Shown here: positions 44,099 through 53,057 of the stretch, piece after piece
Layout: every line of letters begins with the position of its first letter
Position numbering within the stretch: position 1 is the first letter of the stretch
Assembly (NCBI RefSeq): GCF_042683245.1
Contig: NZ_JBHUJB010000054.1
Location: 1-64,000, forward strand
Source: Rubritalea tangerina
GTDB lineage: Bacteria > Verrucomicrobiota > Verrucomicrobiia > Verrucomicrobiales > Akkermansiaceae
Direction of reading: 5' to 3'
DNA length: 64,000 bases
The notes under the pieces: generated by a model
What the model saw: only the letters and a program-made list of their open reading frames with translations
Databases searched by the model: none
Told to the model about the DNA's origin: nothing
Translations under genes and position numbers: made by a program

Positions 44099-45055
44099 TT
44101 ATTCGAATAGTTCATCCCAATTGTCAAGCTCAGATGGGGTGACGACATTTCTGACTTCGGTGATAATCTGTTCAAAATTATCAATTTCATCGGTGTTCAA
44201 ATGAAGGTCAACAAGAACTCCAGGGTGGTAGAGATCGTCGTTTTCTTCGAAATGGGCACTTGTATCTCCAATGCGCAGGAAATAAGCATTGCCAGTAGAA
44301 ACGTACATCCTGCCGTAAGTTTGTCGTCCGATTTCATTGACCATCGAGAGGCCAATCCCTCTGTTGACGTATTGACCATAAGGGCCTGTAGGTGGACGAA
44401 GCAGAGCGCTGGAAACTTCTGGTTCTAGAGCCTTCTCTAGCGCTTTGAGGTCCGTATCCAGAGAGGCTTCTAATTCCGTTCCTTCGAAACTAGCTTTCAA
44501 TCCTATTCCCGTATCGGCTACTGCGAAGTGAACCATGCTAGATTCCTGATAGCGTTGGGCATAGAGGTAGCCTTCACCGCAGGAGTGTTGTGCCACATTC
44601 GTGATGATTTCACCAATGGCGTATTTGAGACATTCTTGAAGCTCCCAGTTTTCCGAAGCCAGGCATTCAGCGACTTCACGAGCAATGGAGTCGACATTAT
44701 TATCGCGAAGTTGGATGTGCTTGAGACAAACGAATCGGCCATTTGCATCGTGGCGGTGAAAGCCATCTTCAACAGGAATTCCCAGCATGCTAAAGAAATC
44801 AATGCGCCTCAGGTACGTGCTTGCTGGACATTCTGTGTAGTTGCTCAGATTGACTCGTTTCCCATGATTGATCCAATAGCGGCAGCGCGCCAAAAGAATC
44901 ACGATCGCATGGGGGTAGTAAAACCTGACATTCTTGAAATCCAGAGTGATCTCGCAGGCTTCCTCCGCAGCATTCAATAAAGGGAGCAGCTGAGGCAGAG
45001 CTCTCTCCGTAGCAGTCGCTGGCAGGGTGATCGTGTGCATGGGTAAGGTGGGCAT
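44099..45055 (-). CDS. STAS-like plus HATPase (GHKL) ATP-binding protein
   Basis: A 318-residue protein. Residues 1-115 look like a STAS-type domain (EITLDFKNVRFYYPHAIVILL). From about 130 to 250 is a GHKL ATPase: YAIGEIITNVAQHS (N box, about 166), VADTGIGLK (G1 box, about 199) and NRGIGLSMV (G2 box, about 248). A short acidic C-terminal segment follows. There is no histidine-phosphorylation domain, so it is closer to anti-sigma-type serine kinases than to sensor kinases. It is co-transcribed with the DUF4325 gene and 66 bases after the DUF6161 gene. Confidence 0.82.
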   Translation of the reverse strand: MPTLPMHTITLPATATERALPQLLPLLNAAEEACEITLDFKNVRFYYPHAIVILLARCRYWINHGKRVNLSNYTECPASTYLRRIDFFSMLGIPVEDGFHRHDANGRFVCLKHIQLRDNNVDSIAREVAECLASENWELQECLKYAIGEIITNVAQHSCGEGYLYAQRYQESSMVHFAVADTGIGLKASFEGTELEASLDTDLKALEKALEPEVSSALLRPPTGPYGQYVNRGIGLSMVNEIGRQTYGRMYVSTGNAYFLRIGDTSAHFEENDDLYHPGVLVDLHLNTDEIDNFEQIITEVRNVVTPSELDNWDELFE

Positions 45056-45121
45056 CAGTTCACGGTCACTAGGTCGTTCATCAGCTAATTATTGCCGTGT
45101 GCTGTATTCTTTTTTGAATTT

Positions 45122-46300
45122 TTACTTTAGGCGGCTGATCATATCAAACATAGCCGGAGGTACACCGTCGTCTTTGATGATTCCAGAAGGTGACGGGCGG
45201 AACAGGGCTTCCAGAATTAGACGCCTATCGTTATCTCCTAAACCTTTTTCATCTTGGAGCAGAGAGAGATAAGTTTGCACCATTGTGACTCTTTCTTGTG
45301 CGTCAGACCATGCGTGTAGCTGGCTTAGGAAGATCTTTGAGATTATACGCAGGAACCAAAATGCAAGGCCTCCCAGTAGGAGCATGGCAGCAACTCTCCA
45401 ATACTCGATTTTATCCCCTAGCTTAAGCCCTTCGTAGATCGAGTTGCTTTGAGCTACAAGGATGGCTCCCGTGGCGCATAGACTAGCTACAAACACCAGT
45501 CCCAGTACGATCCAAGAAATGAGGCTGGTTTTTTTGCGCTTTTCCCAAAATGTAACGGGTTCCTTGAGGTTGATTTCTTCACGGTGTGCCTTCTTCCACG
45601 CTTCTATTTTTTCCTCAGATTCGGCAATGAAGTTGTCGAGTTTCTCTAGCCGGGTGTCGTGGAGATTTTGCAGATTATCGGAATGTTCTTTAAGCGTGGC
45701 CTGGATTGCCGTGAGCTGTGTGGTCCAGTCAGCATCGTGTTTATCTCTCTGTGTGCGTAGCTTCGAGAGGTCTGCCTCATAGCCTGTGATAGCTTTTGTA
45801 ATTGTAGCTTTGGTGCTCGGTGTGATTTCGGCCAGCTTACGATCAAAGATCATCGCATCCATGAGAGCGTCAAACAGCTCAGGAGTGAGCAGGTTCAGTT
45901 GGTAGGGGCTACCCTGGAAGTATGCGATCCGCATAAGAGCTGTGAGATCACTCTGAGCTCGAGACTGAAGAGCGAATTTGATCTTAGGGTTATTGCTAAG
46001 TATCCACCCTTTATTAATCTGGCTCTTGAAGAGATTGAGTATTTGGGATCTAAGCTGTTCTGTATTGGCGTTAGGGTTCGTTAATTGTTGAAGCCTGTTT
46101 GTCAGCTCGTTAATGAAATGCTGTATCGGCTGGGCAGTGGCTTGAACGGGTTGTGTTTTAGTATATTGAAAGACCCATTCCCATTCTTCTTTATATGAGG
46201 CAAGCCAGCTCGCAGCTTCATCATGAGTTGTGAGAATAAATGTGTCCTCATCTGAGATTGGAACTTCTAGAAAATTCTCTAATTTTTGTGAATCAGGCAT
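45122..46300 (-). CDS. DUF6161 membrane/coiled-coil protein
   Basis: A 392-residue protein. A soluble helical N-terminal half is followed by a coiled coil at about 175-245 and two membrane helices (SLISWIVLGLVFVASLCATG, about 262-282; AAMLLLGGLAFWFLRII, about 302-320). The conserved C-terminal segment is QERVTMVQTYLSLLQD, then ALFRPSPSGIIKDDGVPP. This matches DUF6161, a family found scattered in accessory regions with no known role. The shape suggests a membrane-anchored effector or sensor. It lies 92 bases after the MmeI-like gene. Confidence 0.78.
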   Translation of the reverse strand: MPDSQKLENFLEVPISDEDTFILTTHDEAASWLASYKEEWEWVFQYTKTQPVQATAQPIQHFINELTNRLQQLTNPNANTEQLRSQILNLFKSQINKGWILSNNPKIKFALQSRAQSDLTALMRIAYFQGSPYQLNLLTPELFDALMDAMIFDRKLAEITPSTKATITKAITGYEADLSKLRTQRDKHDADWTTQLTAIQATLKEHSDNLQNLHDTRLEKLDNFIAESEEKIEAWKKAHREEINLKEPVTFWEKRKKTSLISWIVLGLVFVASLCATGAILVAQSNSIYEGLKLGDKIEYWRVAAMLLLGGLAFWFLRIISKIFLSQLHAWSDAQERVTMVQTYLSLLQDEKGLGDNDRRLILEALFRPSPSGIIKDDGVPPAMFDMISRLK

Positions 46301-46392
46301 AGGTCTAGCTGGGTTGATGGTAGAATTACTCCCCTTCTGATATCAACGCTCCATATTCGCTTGCGGTTTGACTGAAGTGTGGGTAAGGCAGC

Positions 46393-49300
46393 TTAGATTT
46401 GGCCGAGGGCGGTGAGGGTGGCTAGGATTTGTTCGATTTCGGCTTGGCGTTTTTTGGAGGCGCGGCCGAAGAGTGCGGAGAGGGTCTCGGGGTTTGTGCC
46501 GTGTTCGCTGGTGAGGTCCTTGATGATGGTGACTTGCTCTGGGAGTGGTTTTGGCCACTTGTGCTTGGCTTTGTTAGCTTTCTTCTCAGCTGGTTTCTTG
46601 TCGGTGCTGAGGGTGGCTTCAGTTTGACTACTAGTTTCGCCATCTGGGTTTTGGAAGTCTGGGCGGAGGTAGCGGATGTGGCCCTTGGCTTCCTCGGCGG
46701 CGCGTTCGTGGTTGAGGTCGACGAGGCGCTGGAGGATCACTTGTTCTAGCTCTTCGGCGGCGCTGCCACCTTGGGCGAGGGTGTCCGCGATGGGAGTAAC
46801 GGTGATGAGATCGTCCCAGTCGTAGGCTTGGAGCACGGCGCGGTCGATGTCGTCGTGGACTTGTTTGAGCAGGGTGACTAAGCCTTTGTTGTGTGTAACT
46901 TTTTCTTTGTCAGTGAGCGGCTCGCCTTTGCGGAGTTTTTCGAGCACGTTGTAAATGCCCGTGAGGGTGAGGTCGGGGTGCTTGGTCTGGCGCGCCTTGC
47001 GGTGGGCATCGAGCTGTTCGCCGAGTGTGCGTAAAGTTTCTTTGAGGGCTGGTTTGTCGTCGAGATCGGGGAAGGGGAATTTGTTGAAGCAATCGGCATG
47101 GTTATAATTGAGGTCATTACCCATACCCATACGAACTCCAATATGCTCGGCCCATGAAGTATGAACTGAGCTCGATAATACACTAAAGTGAGCTACTTGC
47201 TCTATAGAGATTGCGACGACCTTGGCATCGGGTATCGTTAGGGCATCTAAAAAACTAAAGAGTCGATGTTTGGCTGTGCGGCATGTAGCTATGTATCTTT
47301 TGAGACCTACGGATGTTCGTCGGAACATTGGTGCGTTTTCTCCGAACAACCACCATTTCTCACGTCTACTTTCACGCCTGTTCAAAGACCGTTCTGGTTT
47401 AACGTTTGTGAGTATGTGGTTGTAGAGCAATGGGTTTGATTTGGCTGCTTCGTCTTCACTTAGACCTGAAAAATCGATTACCCACTTAGGCATATTTTTT
47501 TGGACAAGATCTCGACCTATTACGTAAGGTTTTAGGTTTTCGGTCAACTTGGAGCTACAAATGTTCAGTTCAGATAACTGATCTTGTGATAGTCTGAAGC
47601 CTAAACCTAGTGGGTTTGCCCCTTGACTTGCTAGAGACTCATTAGAAAGAAGATCTTCAGAGGATGAGAGATTTGCACCAGTTTTAAGATTCGCAAAAAT
47701 ATGGCCAAAGTTAGATTCGATCTGAATCAAATGTTCATCACCGATTAGCTTTTCTTCTTTTACAACTTTGGAGAGATTTCCTTCACATTTGCTAGTTCTA
47801 GCAACGGTCATTGCAATTCTAACAGATGCGCCATCCGTAGAGTCCACCCACGGATGATCGGGAATGGCGAAGGTGATAGAGACAGGTTTCTTGTCGTTAT
47901 TGAGGAAGGCTTCGAGGCAGCGGCGGTTGAAGGTTTGGTGGATGGAGTTGGTGGTGATGAAGCCGAATTGCTTGGCCTTGCCGTCGCGGACGAGCTCGGC
48001 GGCCTGGTGCCACCAATACATCACAAAGTCCCAGGAATCAGGCTTGTGCTTTTTCCAGGCGAGGCGGAGGGCGTCGACGTAGCCGTCGCCCAGTCCGTCG
48101 CGCATGCGCTTGTTTCCAAGGAACGGGGGATTGCCGATGATGTAGTCGGCCTCTGGCCACTCGGTGCGGCGTGGGTTGATGTAGTCGTAGAGTGGCTTGC
48201 GGGCGGACTCGTCTGGTACTTCCTTGCCCGTGACTGGGTGGGGTTTGGTGCTGTGGCCATCCCAGATGGTGAGGAATTCTCCAGTCTCAGGATCTTTCCT
48301 AGGAACCCGTTCGTCGTATTCTAGGACGGCATCTTGGTGGATGATAGTTTGTTGCTTGGGGAGGAGTGGGCGGTCATTGGTGTCGGCCTTGCCGGTGGTC
48401 TTGTGGTGCCACTGGAAGTAGCCAATCCAGAGGACGAGTTGGGCGATGGCGCAGGCGCGTTCGTTGATCTCGAGGCCGAGGAATTGGTCGGGGCGGACTT
48501 TGAAGGAATCCATTTCGAGGGTGCGGTGGCCACCGAGGGAGTCGAGGAGCTCGAGCACCTCAGCCTCGAGTTCCTTCATGCGGGCGAGGGCGACATAGAG
48601 GAAGTTTCCAGAGCCACAGGCGGGGTCGAGCACGCGGGTGTGGCAGAGCGACTGGTGGAAGGATTCGATCTCTGCAATGGCCTTGTCATCGTGGTCTGCC
48701 TCGTGGTAGAGGGCGGCGGCGGTTTTCACGGCTTCCCATTGCTGGCGCAGCGGCTGCATGAGGGCGGGCTCGATGAGTCGGTCTACGTAGGAACGCGGGG
48801 TGTAGTGGGCGCCTAGCTTGTGGCGCTCGCGTGGGTCGAGGGCGCGTTCGAGGAGGGTGCCGAAGATGGCGGGTTCCACTTCTTTCCAGTCTTGCTTGGC
48901 AGCGTGGAGAATGAGTTCGATCTGCTCGGTGGTGAGTGGTAGTGCGGTGGGGGAATCGAAGAGGCCGCCATTGAAGTAGGCGATTTCCTTGTGGAGGATG
49001 GTAGAGAACTCGGTGCCCGTGGCCATTTCTTTCCACAATGCCTGCGCCATGACTGGGAAACCCTGCGGCTTGTCCTTGATGCTGATGAGGAGGTCTTCGA
49101 AGGCTTTTTCTGGGAGTAGGCCTACGTCTTCTGCGAAGAGGGTGAAGAGGATGCGCTGCAGGAAGGTGGCGATGGTCTGCGGTGGGTGACCTTCTTTCTC
49201 CAAGGAGGTGGCGAGCTGGGCGAGGGTGTCTGCTACCTTGCGGGTGACCTTGGCGGCGTGCTTGGAGGGATCGAGCGCGTGTGGATCACTCCAGATGCTG

Positions 49301-49839
49301 CGCAGGAGGGCGCGGGTCTCTGGGGCTTTCAGATCTTCTAGGAAAATACGGCGCTTTGCAGGTGTGGGGAAGGCGAGGTAGTTGCCACCGGTGCCGGTGA
49401 ATTCTGCATAGATGTCAAAGCAATGGCCGACATCTGCCACGATGAGGAAGGGTGGGCGGCCGTGCTCTGAGGGGAGGTCTTGGATGTAGTCGCGGGCTTG
49501 GTGGTAGGCTTTATCGAGGGCTTTGTCCCAGCCTTTGGTGCCGCGTTTGCCGTGGCCAACTTTTCCGCCAGATTCATTCGAGCCTTGCTTGGTTTCGAGG
49601 ACGAAGTGGCCGCGCTTGTAAAGGTCTAGGTAGACGGTGGTGCTTTTGCCGTCTTTGTCCGTGCGGGTGAAGGAACGGTCGAAGATGTAGTTGTTTTCCT
49701 CATTGTCCTCCGTGGCCGGTGCGGGGCGCTCGACTTCGAGGATATCGCAGAGTTCGGCGAGGAAGTTCTGGTAGTTGGAGCGCTCAGAGCCTCCAGATTG
49801 GGACCAACGGGTGATGAATGATTCGACAGAAAGTGACAT
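46393..49839 (-). CDS. MmeI-like type II restriction-methylation protein
   Basis: An 1148-residue single-chain enzyme. The N-terminal nuclease shows FVLETKQG (D/ExK core, about 78). A helical linker precedes the gamma-class adenine methyltransferase with LDPACGSGNFLY (motif I, about 402) and IIGNPPFLGNK (motif IV NPPF, about 568). A target-recognition domain (about 657-920) and a C-terminal extension with a Lys-rich linker (about 1070-1105) follow. MmeI/type IIL enzymes methylate one strand and cut about 20 bases away. The recognition domain differs in base skew from the rest, as if exchanged. Some phage-defence systems also use such methylases; no extra components of those are visible here. 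Confidence 0.9.
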   Translation of the reverse strand: MSLSVESFITRWSQSGGSERSNYQNFLAELCDILEVERPAPATEDNEENNYIFDRSFTRTDKDGKSTTVYLDLYKRGHFVLETKQGSNESGGKVGHGKRGTKGWDKALDKAYHQARDYIQDLPSEHGRPPFLIVADVGHCFDIYAEFTGTGGNYLAFPTPAKRRIFLEDLKAPETRALLRSIWSDPHALDPSKHAAKVTRKVADTLAQLATSLEKEGHPPQTIATFLQRILFTLFAEDVGLLPEKAFEDLLISIKDKPQGFPVMAQALWKEMATGTEFSTILHKEIAYFNGGLFDSPTALPLTTEQIELILHAAKQDWKEVEPAIFGTLLERALDPRERHKLGAHYTPRSYVDRLIEPALMQPLRQQWEAVKTAAALYHEADHDDKAIAEIESFHQSLCHTRVLDPACGSGNFLYVALARMKELEAEVLELLDSLGGHRTLEMDSFKVRPDQFLGLEINERACAIAQLVLWIGYFQWHHKTTGKADTNDRPLLPKQQTIIHQDAVLEYDERVPRKDPETGEFLTIWDGHSTKPHPVTGKEVPDESARKPLYDYINPRRTEWPEADYIIGNPPFLGNKRMRDGLGDGYVDALRLAWKKHKPDSWDFVMYWWHQAAELVRDGKAKQFGFITTNSIHQTFNRRCLEAFLNNDKKPVSITFAIPDHPWVDSTDGASVRIAMTVARTSKCEGNLSKVVKEEKLIGDEHLIQIESNFGHIFANLKTGANLSSSEDLLSNESLASQGANPLGLGFRLSQDQLSELNICSSKLTENLKPYVIGRDLVQKNMPKWVIDFSGLSEDEAAKSNPLLYNHILTNVKPERSLNRRESRREKWWLFGENAPMFRRTSVGLKRYIATCRTAKHRLFSFLDALTIPDAKVVAISIEQVAHFSVLSSSVHTSWAEHIGVRMGMGNDLNYNHADCFNKFPFPDLDDKPALKETLRTLGEQLDAHRKARQTKHPDLTLTGIYNVLEKLRKGEPLTDKEKVTHNKGLVTLLKQVHDDIDRAVLQAYDWDDLITVTPIADTLAQGGSAAEELEQVILQRLVDLNHERAAEEAKGHIRYLRPDFQNPDGETSSQTEATLSTDKKPAEKKANKAKHKWPKPLPEQVTIIKDLTSEHGTNPETLSALFGRASKKRQAEIEQILATLTALGQI

Positions 49840-49942
49840 GATAGGTAACGGGAACCTGAATGTTAGGAATTGTTAATGACCATACGCAAATCGTAGCGCT
49901 CTCATAGCATTTTTTGTGGGGATGTATCGGATTGGGTCGTTT

Positions 49943-49977
49943 TACGATTTAGGTGTTACGTTTTACGGAAACCTAGG
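49943..49977 (-). repeat. Island repeat motif, copy 3
   Basis: TTAGGTGTTACGTTTTACGG followed by AAACCTAGGG on the plus strand, nearly identical to the core of the copies at 41294 and 43661. A further TTTTACGATTTAG next to it makes CGTTTTACG appear twice. Confidence 0.75.
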
Positions 49978-50182
49978 GTGCTAGGAGTTGTGGGAACCCT
50001 CGGTTTCTTCGTATCACAGCTAAGTCGAGGTGTTTTCCCTCCTTGAGGATTTGTGGGGCAGATAGGAGTGATGCGGATGTGTGAAGTGGGGGAGGGTTTT
50101 TAGAAATGCGTGCACCATCGGACGACTGGGGACAAGCGTCCCTGCCCATGAGTATGGTCAAGGGAGTTGTATACCTGTAATA

Positions 50183-50219
50183 AAAAAGAGCGCGGAGTGA
50201 CGGGCACTCTGCGCTCTTT
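50183..50219 (-). terminator. Terminator of ilvC
   Basis: AAAGAGCGCGGAGTG (50185-50199) pairs over about 15 positions (one mismatch or wobble) with CACTCTGCGCTCTTT (50205-50219). On the minus strand it is followed by TTTTTTA, 28 bases beyond the ilvC stop. Confidence 0.88.
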
Positions 50220-50246
50220 GAAAAGTGTGACTATGCTAATTAGAAA

Positions 50247-51719
50247 TTAGACAATGGCCTTCATGTTAGCCATGGACTCACGGAGGATTTCACCGATTTC
50301 TTCGACTTCGTGATTACGGATATTGTAGTTCACGTCTACGAGGAGGCGGTTGTCGACAGCGGTGTCAGTGGAGCTAAGGCCTTTACCGATAACATCTGTG
50401 TCGATGTCTGCGATGAAGTCTTTAAGAAGTGGCACAGCAGCGTGTGAGAAGAGGTAGCAACCGTACTCAGCTGTGTCGGAGATAATGCGGTTCATTTCGA
50501 AGAGCTTCTTACGTGCGATGGTGTTCGCGATGAGTGGAGTTTCGTGGAGAGACTCGTAGTAAGCGGACTCAGGCTGGATGCCGGAATCAACCATGGCTTC
50601 GAATGCGAGCTCTACGCCAGCTTTGACCATTGCTACCATGACGATGCCATTGTCGAAGTATTCTTGCTCAGAAATTTCACCAGCAGCGGTGGACTTCTCG
50701 AATGCTGTCTCACCAGTTTCCTTACGCCAAGTGAGGAGGTTGATGTCGTCGTTTGCCCAGTCAGCCATCATGGTGGAGGAGAACTCACCAGAGATGATGT
50801 CGTCCATGTGCTTGTAGAAGAGTGGGCGCATGATGTCCTTGAGCTCTTCAGAGAGGCTGTACGCAACGATCTTCGCTGGGTTAGAAAGGCGGTCCATCAT
50901 GTTAGTGATACCACCGTGCTTAAGCGCTTCAGTGATGGTTTCCCAACCGAACTGGATAAGCTTAGATGCGTAGCCTTCTTCGATGCCTTCTTTCACCATC
51001 TTGTCGAAGCAAAGGATGGAACCAGCCTGGAGGAGACCACAGAGGATGGTCTGCTCACCCATGAGGTCAGACTTCACTTCAGCAACGAATGAGGAGTTAA
51101 GTACGCCAGCGTGGTGACCACCTTGAGCCACACAGAGAGCCTTAGCGATCTCGATGCCTTCGCCAGTTGGGTCGTTTTCAACGTGGCAAGAAATGAGTGT
51201 TGGTACACCGAAGCCGCGCTTGTATTCCTCGCGCACTTCAGAACCTGGGGACTTAGGAGCCACCATGATGACGGTGAGGTCCTTACGGATCTGTGTGCCT
51301 TCTTCAACGATGTTGAAGCCGTGTGCGTAGGAGAAAGTAGCGCCTTCCTTCATGTGAGGAATTACAGTTTCCACTACGGAAGTGTGCTGCTTATCAGGCG
51401 CGAGGTTCATTACGATGTCAGCTGTAGGAAGCATTTCTTCGTATGTGCCAACTGCGAAACCGTTCTCGGAAGCGTTGAGGAAAGATTGACGCTTTTCTGC
51501 GATAGCGGCGTCGCGGAGAGCGTATGAGACGTCGAGACCGGAGTCACGCATGTTGAGACCTTGGTTGAGGCCCTGAGCGCCACAGCCTACGATGACGATC
51601 TTTTTGCCTTGAGCAGCTTCAGTGCCACGCGCGAATTCGGATGCTTCCATGAAGTGGCAGTCGCCAAGTTCTGCGATCTTGCGGCGCAGCGGGAGTGTGT
51701 TGAAATAGTTTTCAGCCAT
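50247..51719 (-). CDS. ilvC: Ketol-acid reductoisomerase IlvC (class II)
   Basis: About 490 residues from ATG 51719; the frame is open to 51767 but the family starts MAENYFNTLPLRRKI. It is an NADP- and magnesium-dependent enzyme of valine and isoleucine synthesis. The Rossmann motif is IVGCGAQGLNQGLN (about 57-70), followed by MNLAPDKQH. Two knotted C-terminal domains give the class II (E. coli-type, about 490 residues) length. Acidic metal ligands are seen around DLMGEQTILCG (about 217). Single-gene unit. Confidence 0.95.
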   Translation of the reverse strand: MAENYFNTLPLRRKIAELGDCHFMEASEFARGTEAAQGKKIVIVGCGAQGLNQGLNMRDSGLDVSYALRDAAIAEKRQSFLNASENGFAVGTYEEMLPTADIVMNLAPDKQHTSVVETVIPHMKEGATFSYAHGFNIVEEGTQIRKDLTVIMVAPKSPGSEVREEYKRGFGVPTLISCHVENDPTGEGIEIAKALCVAQGGHHAGVLNSSFVAEVKSDLMGEQTILCGLLQAGSILCFDKMVKEGIEEGYASKLIQFGWETITEALKHGGITNMMDRLSNPAKIVAYSLSEELKDIMRPLFYKHMDDIISGEFSSTMMADWANDDINLLTWRKETGETAFEKSTAAGEISEQEYFDNGIVMVAMVKAGVELAFEAMVDSGIQPESAYYESLHETPLIANTIARKKLFEMNRIISDTAEYGCYLFSHAAVPLLKDFIADIDTDVIGKGLSSTDTAVDNRLLVDVNYNIRNHEVEEIGEILRESMANMKAIV

Positions 51720-51927
51720 AATCTTAATTTCTCTATATTGTGGGGGGTGAGTGAATCTCGCGCGCATTCAATCGTAAAATCGTGATTGCGTAAATTGAAT
51801 TTATTAGGAGATTGTGTTGCGTTAAGTGAAATGTGAGGTCTCGTGCTCCGTCCTTGGATGATGGGTCACGGTTCAGCATTTTGTGTTTTTTATGCAACGG
51901 ATTGTGCGCTTGGGGGTTTGATTATGT

Positions 51928-52977
51928 ATGAGACAAGGATTCATCACGGTGGCAGCAGTTTTTCTGGGAATGGGTAGCATTTTGCATGCACAGGGGCGCG
52001 AGGGGCGAAGTCGGACGTTGGAGCCTATTGGGGTCTCTCAGCTGCGGATTGGTGAGGAAGGGGTGGTGTGGCATGCGACATGGGAGGAGGCACTCAAGGA
52101 GTCAAAGCGGAGCAACCGCCCACTTTTTTTTATGGCTGCCGCCTGTCAGGTACGGGATGTTTCAGGGGTGTTTTGACCAGGCTACACGAGACAGCAGAAC
52201 AGTTTGTTCGCAAAGAAAGCATTTATTGAGCTCTCAAGGAAATTTGTCTGTGTGCGATTAGAGACTTATGAGAGTGAGGCGAACCAAGAGATGGTACGAA
52301 AGCATCTGAATGGTAAGCTTGCGAATACCGCTTTTGTCATTTTGTCGCCAGATGGCGAGCGGGCTTTATGCCGGGGGAGTCGCTCTCCGAGTATGAGTTT
52401 CGGGGCACGTGGTGAGGAGAGTTTAGAAAAGGTTCTCGCTGAGATGGGCAAAATTGTATCAGCCTATCCAGCGAGAGGGGGAAGTGCTGAGTTACCGGAT
52501 TTTTATAGTTTTAAGCAAGCATTGAATGTGAGTGCTGCGGACCAGAGGTTACTCGTTTTCACAGTCGCTCCAGAGCAACAGCGCAAGGGCTTACGAGAAA
52601 AGTTAGAAGGTGTGGCGGCAAGTACTTCGGTAATGGGGAAGTTTCATTACGACACCGCTGGAAATTCTGATGCTGGCTGGGAGAAAGCGGTGGAGAAGGT
52701 TCAGCATAAGACGGGACACTTTGTGATTGATCCAGATGTATTTGGTTTGAAGGGGGAAGTGGTGGCTTATTTACCACTCGATGCGAATGCGGCGCAGATT
52801 CGGGCAGTATTGCTGAGAGCGAACACGCGTTTTGCTGAGACTGAAAAGCCGAAGCATTACAGTCAGCACATGGTTGAGGCGCGACGTTTGGGAGTTCGTT
52901 ATACGAGCAATGTCCCGAAAGGTGTGGACAAGGACCGCGATGGTGAGGTTGACAGTACGCGTCGTAGTAGAAGGTAG
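51928..52977 (+). CDS. Exported thioredoxin-like selenoprotein candidate (in-frame UGA)
   Basis: The frame starts at ATG 51928 with a signal peptide (about 1-20, ending LHA). It has one UGA at 52174-52176 (codon 83) and continues in the same frame to 52977, giving 349 residues. Around the UGA it reads VRDVSGVF-U-PGYTRQQNSLFAKKAF, then FVCVRLETYE, then NTAFVILSPDGE. This resembles thioredoxin-fold exported proteins of Planctomycetes and Verrucomicrobia that database annotators call thioredoxin family (seleno)protein. The region before UGA (RPLFFMAAACQV) is the first beta strand. A SECIS-like hairpin follows. The C terminus has DKDRDGEVD, a calcium-loop-like motif. An annotation without Sec would give two broken pieces. 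Confidence 0.78.
52174..52209 (+). promoter_or_regulatory. Candidate bacterial SECIS element in the thioredoxin-like gene
   Basis: After UGA (52174-52176) and a 24-nt spacer, the loop AGTTT (52201-52205) is closed by GAAC/GTTC (52197-52200 with 52206-52209), extended by GC/GC around a bulged A. The spacing and the AG-start 5-nt loop match those of the miaB element. Confidence 0.6.
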
Positions 52978-53057
52978 CTCGGTTAGAGTCATTGAGATAG
53001 TAGCAATGAGCATTGACTGGAGGGACACTCTTTGGTGCTTTCAGTGACGTGAGTGCT

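Larger units (their letters stand above)
49840..50246. other. Intergenic region at the right island edge
   Basis: No convincing gene. It holds island repeat copy 3 (49943-49977), a short hairpin GGGAC-AAGC-GTCCC at about 50130 and the ilvC terminator (50183-50219). The repeat lies about 100 bases before the MmeI-like start in minus-strand order and could include its promoter. Confidence 0.6.

Noticed and set aside
46393..49839. DISARM or BREX system built on the large methylase
   Set aside because: No helicase, PglZ, phospholipase D or BrxL-like genes are nearby; a stand-alone MmeI-like enzyme explains the sequence.
49973..50161. 62-codon frame on the minus strand with GRDACPQSSDG
   Set aside because: This stretch is a short dispersed hairpin sequence (GGGAC-AAGC-GTCCC) and the rest is not protein-like.
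40908..50246. Integron cassette array or CRISPR array in the accessory island
   Set aside because: The repeats are few, spaced by kilobases and lack attC core sites; no regularly spaced short repeats or cas genes are present.
3742..52977. UGA reassigned as a sense codon throughout the genome
   Set aside because: Several full-length genes end normally in TGA (for example at 3018 and 25876), so UGA still works as stop.
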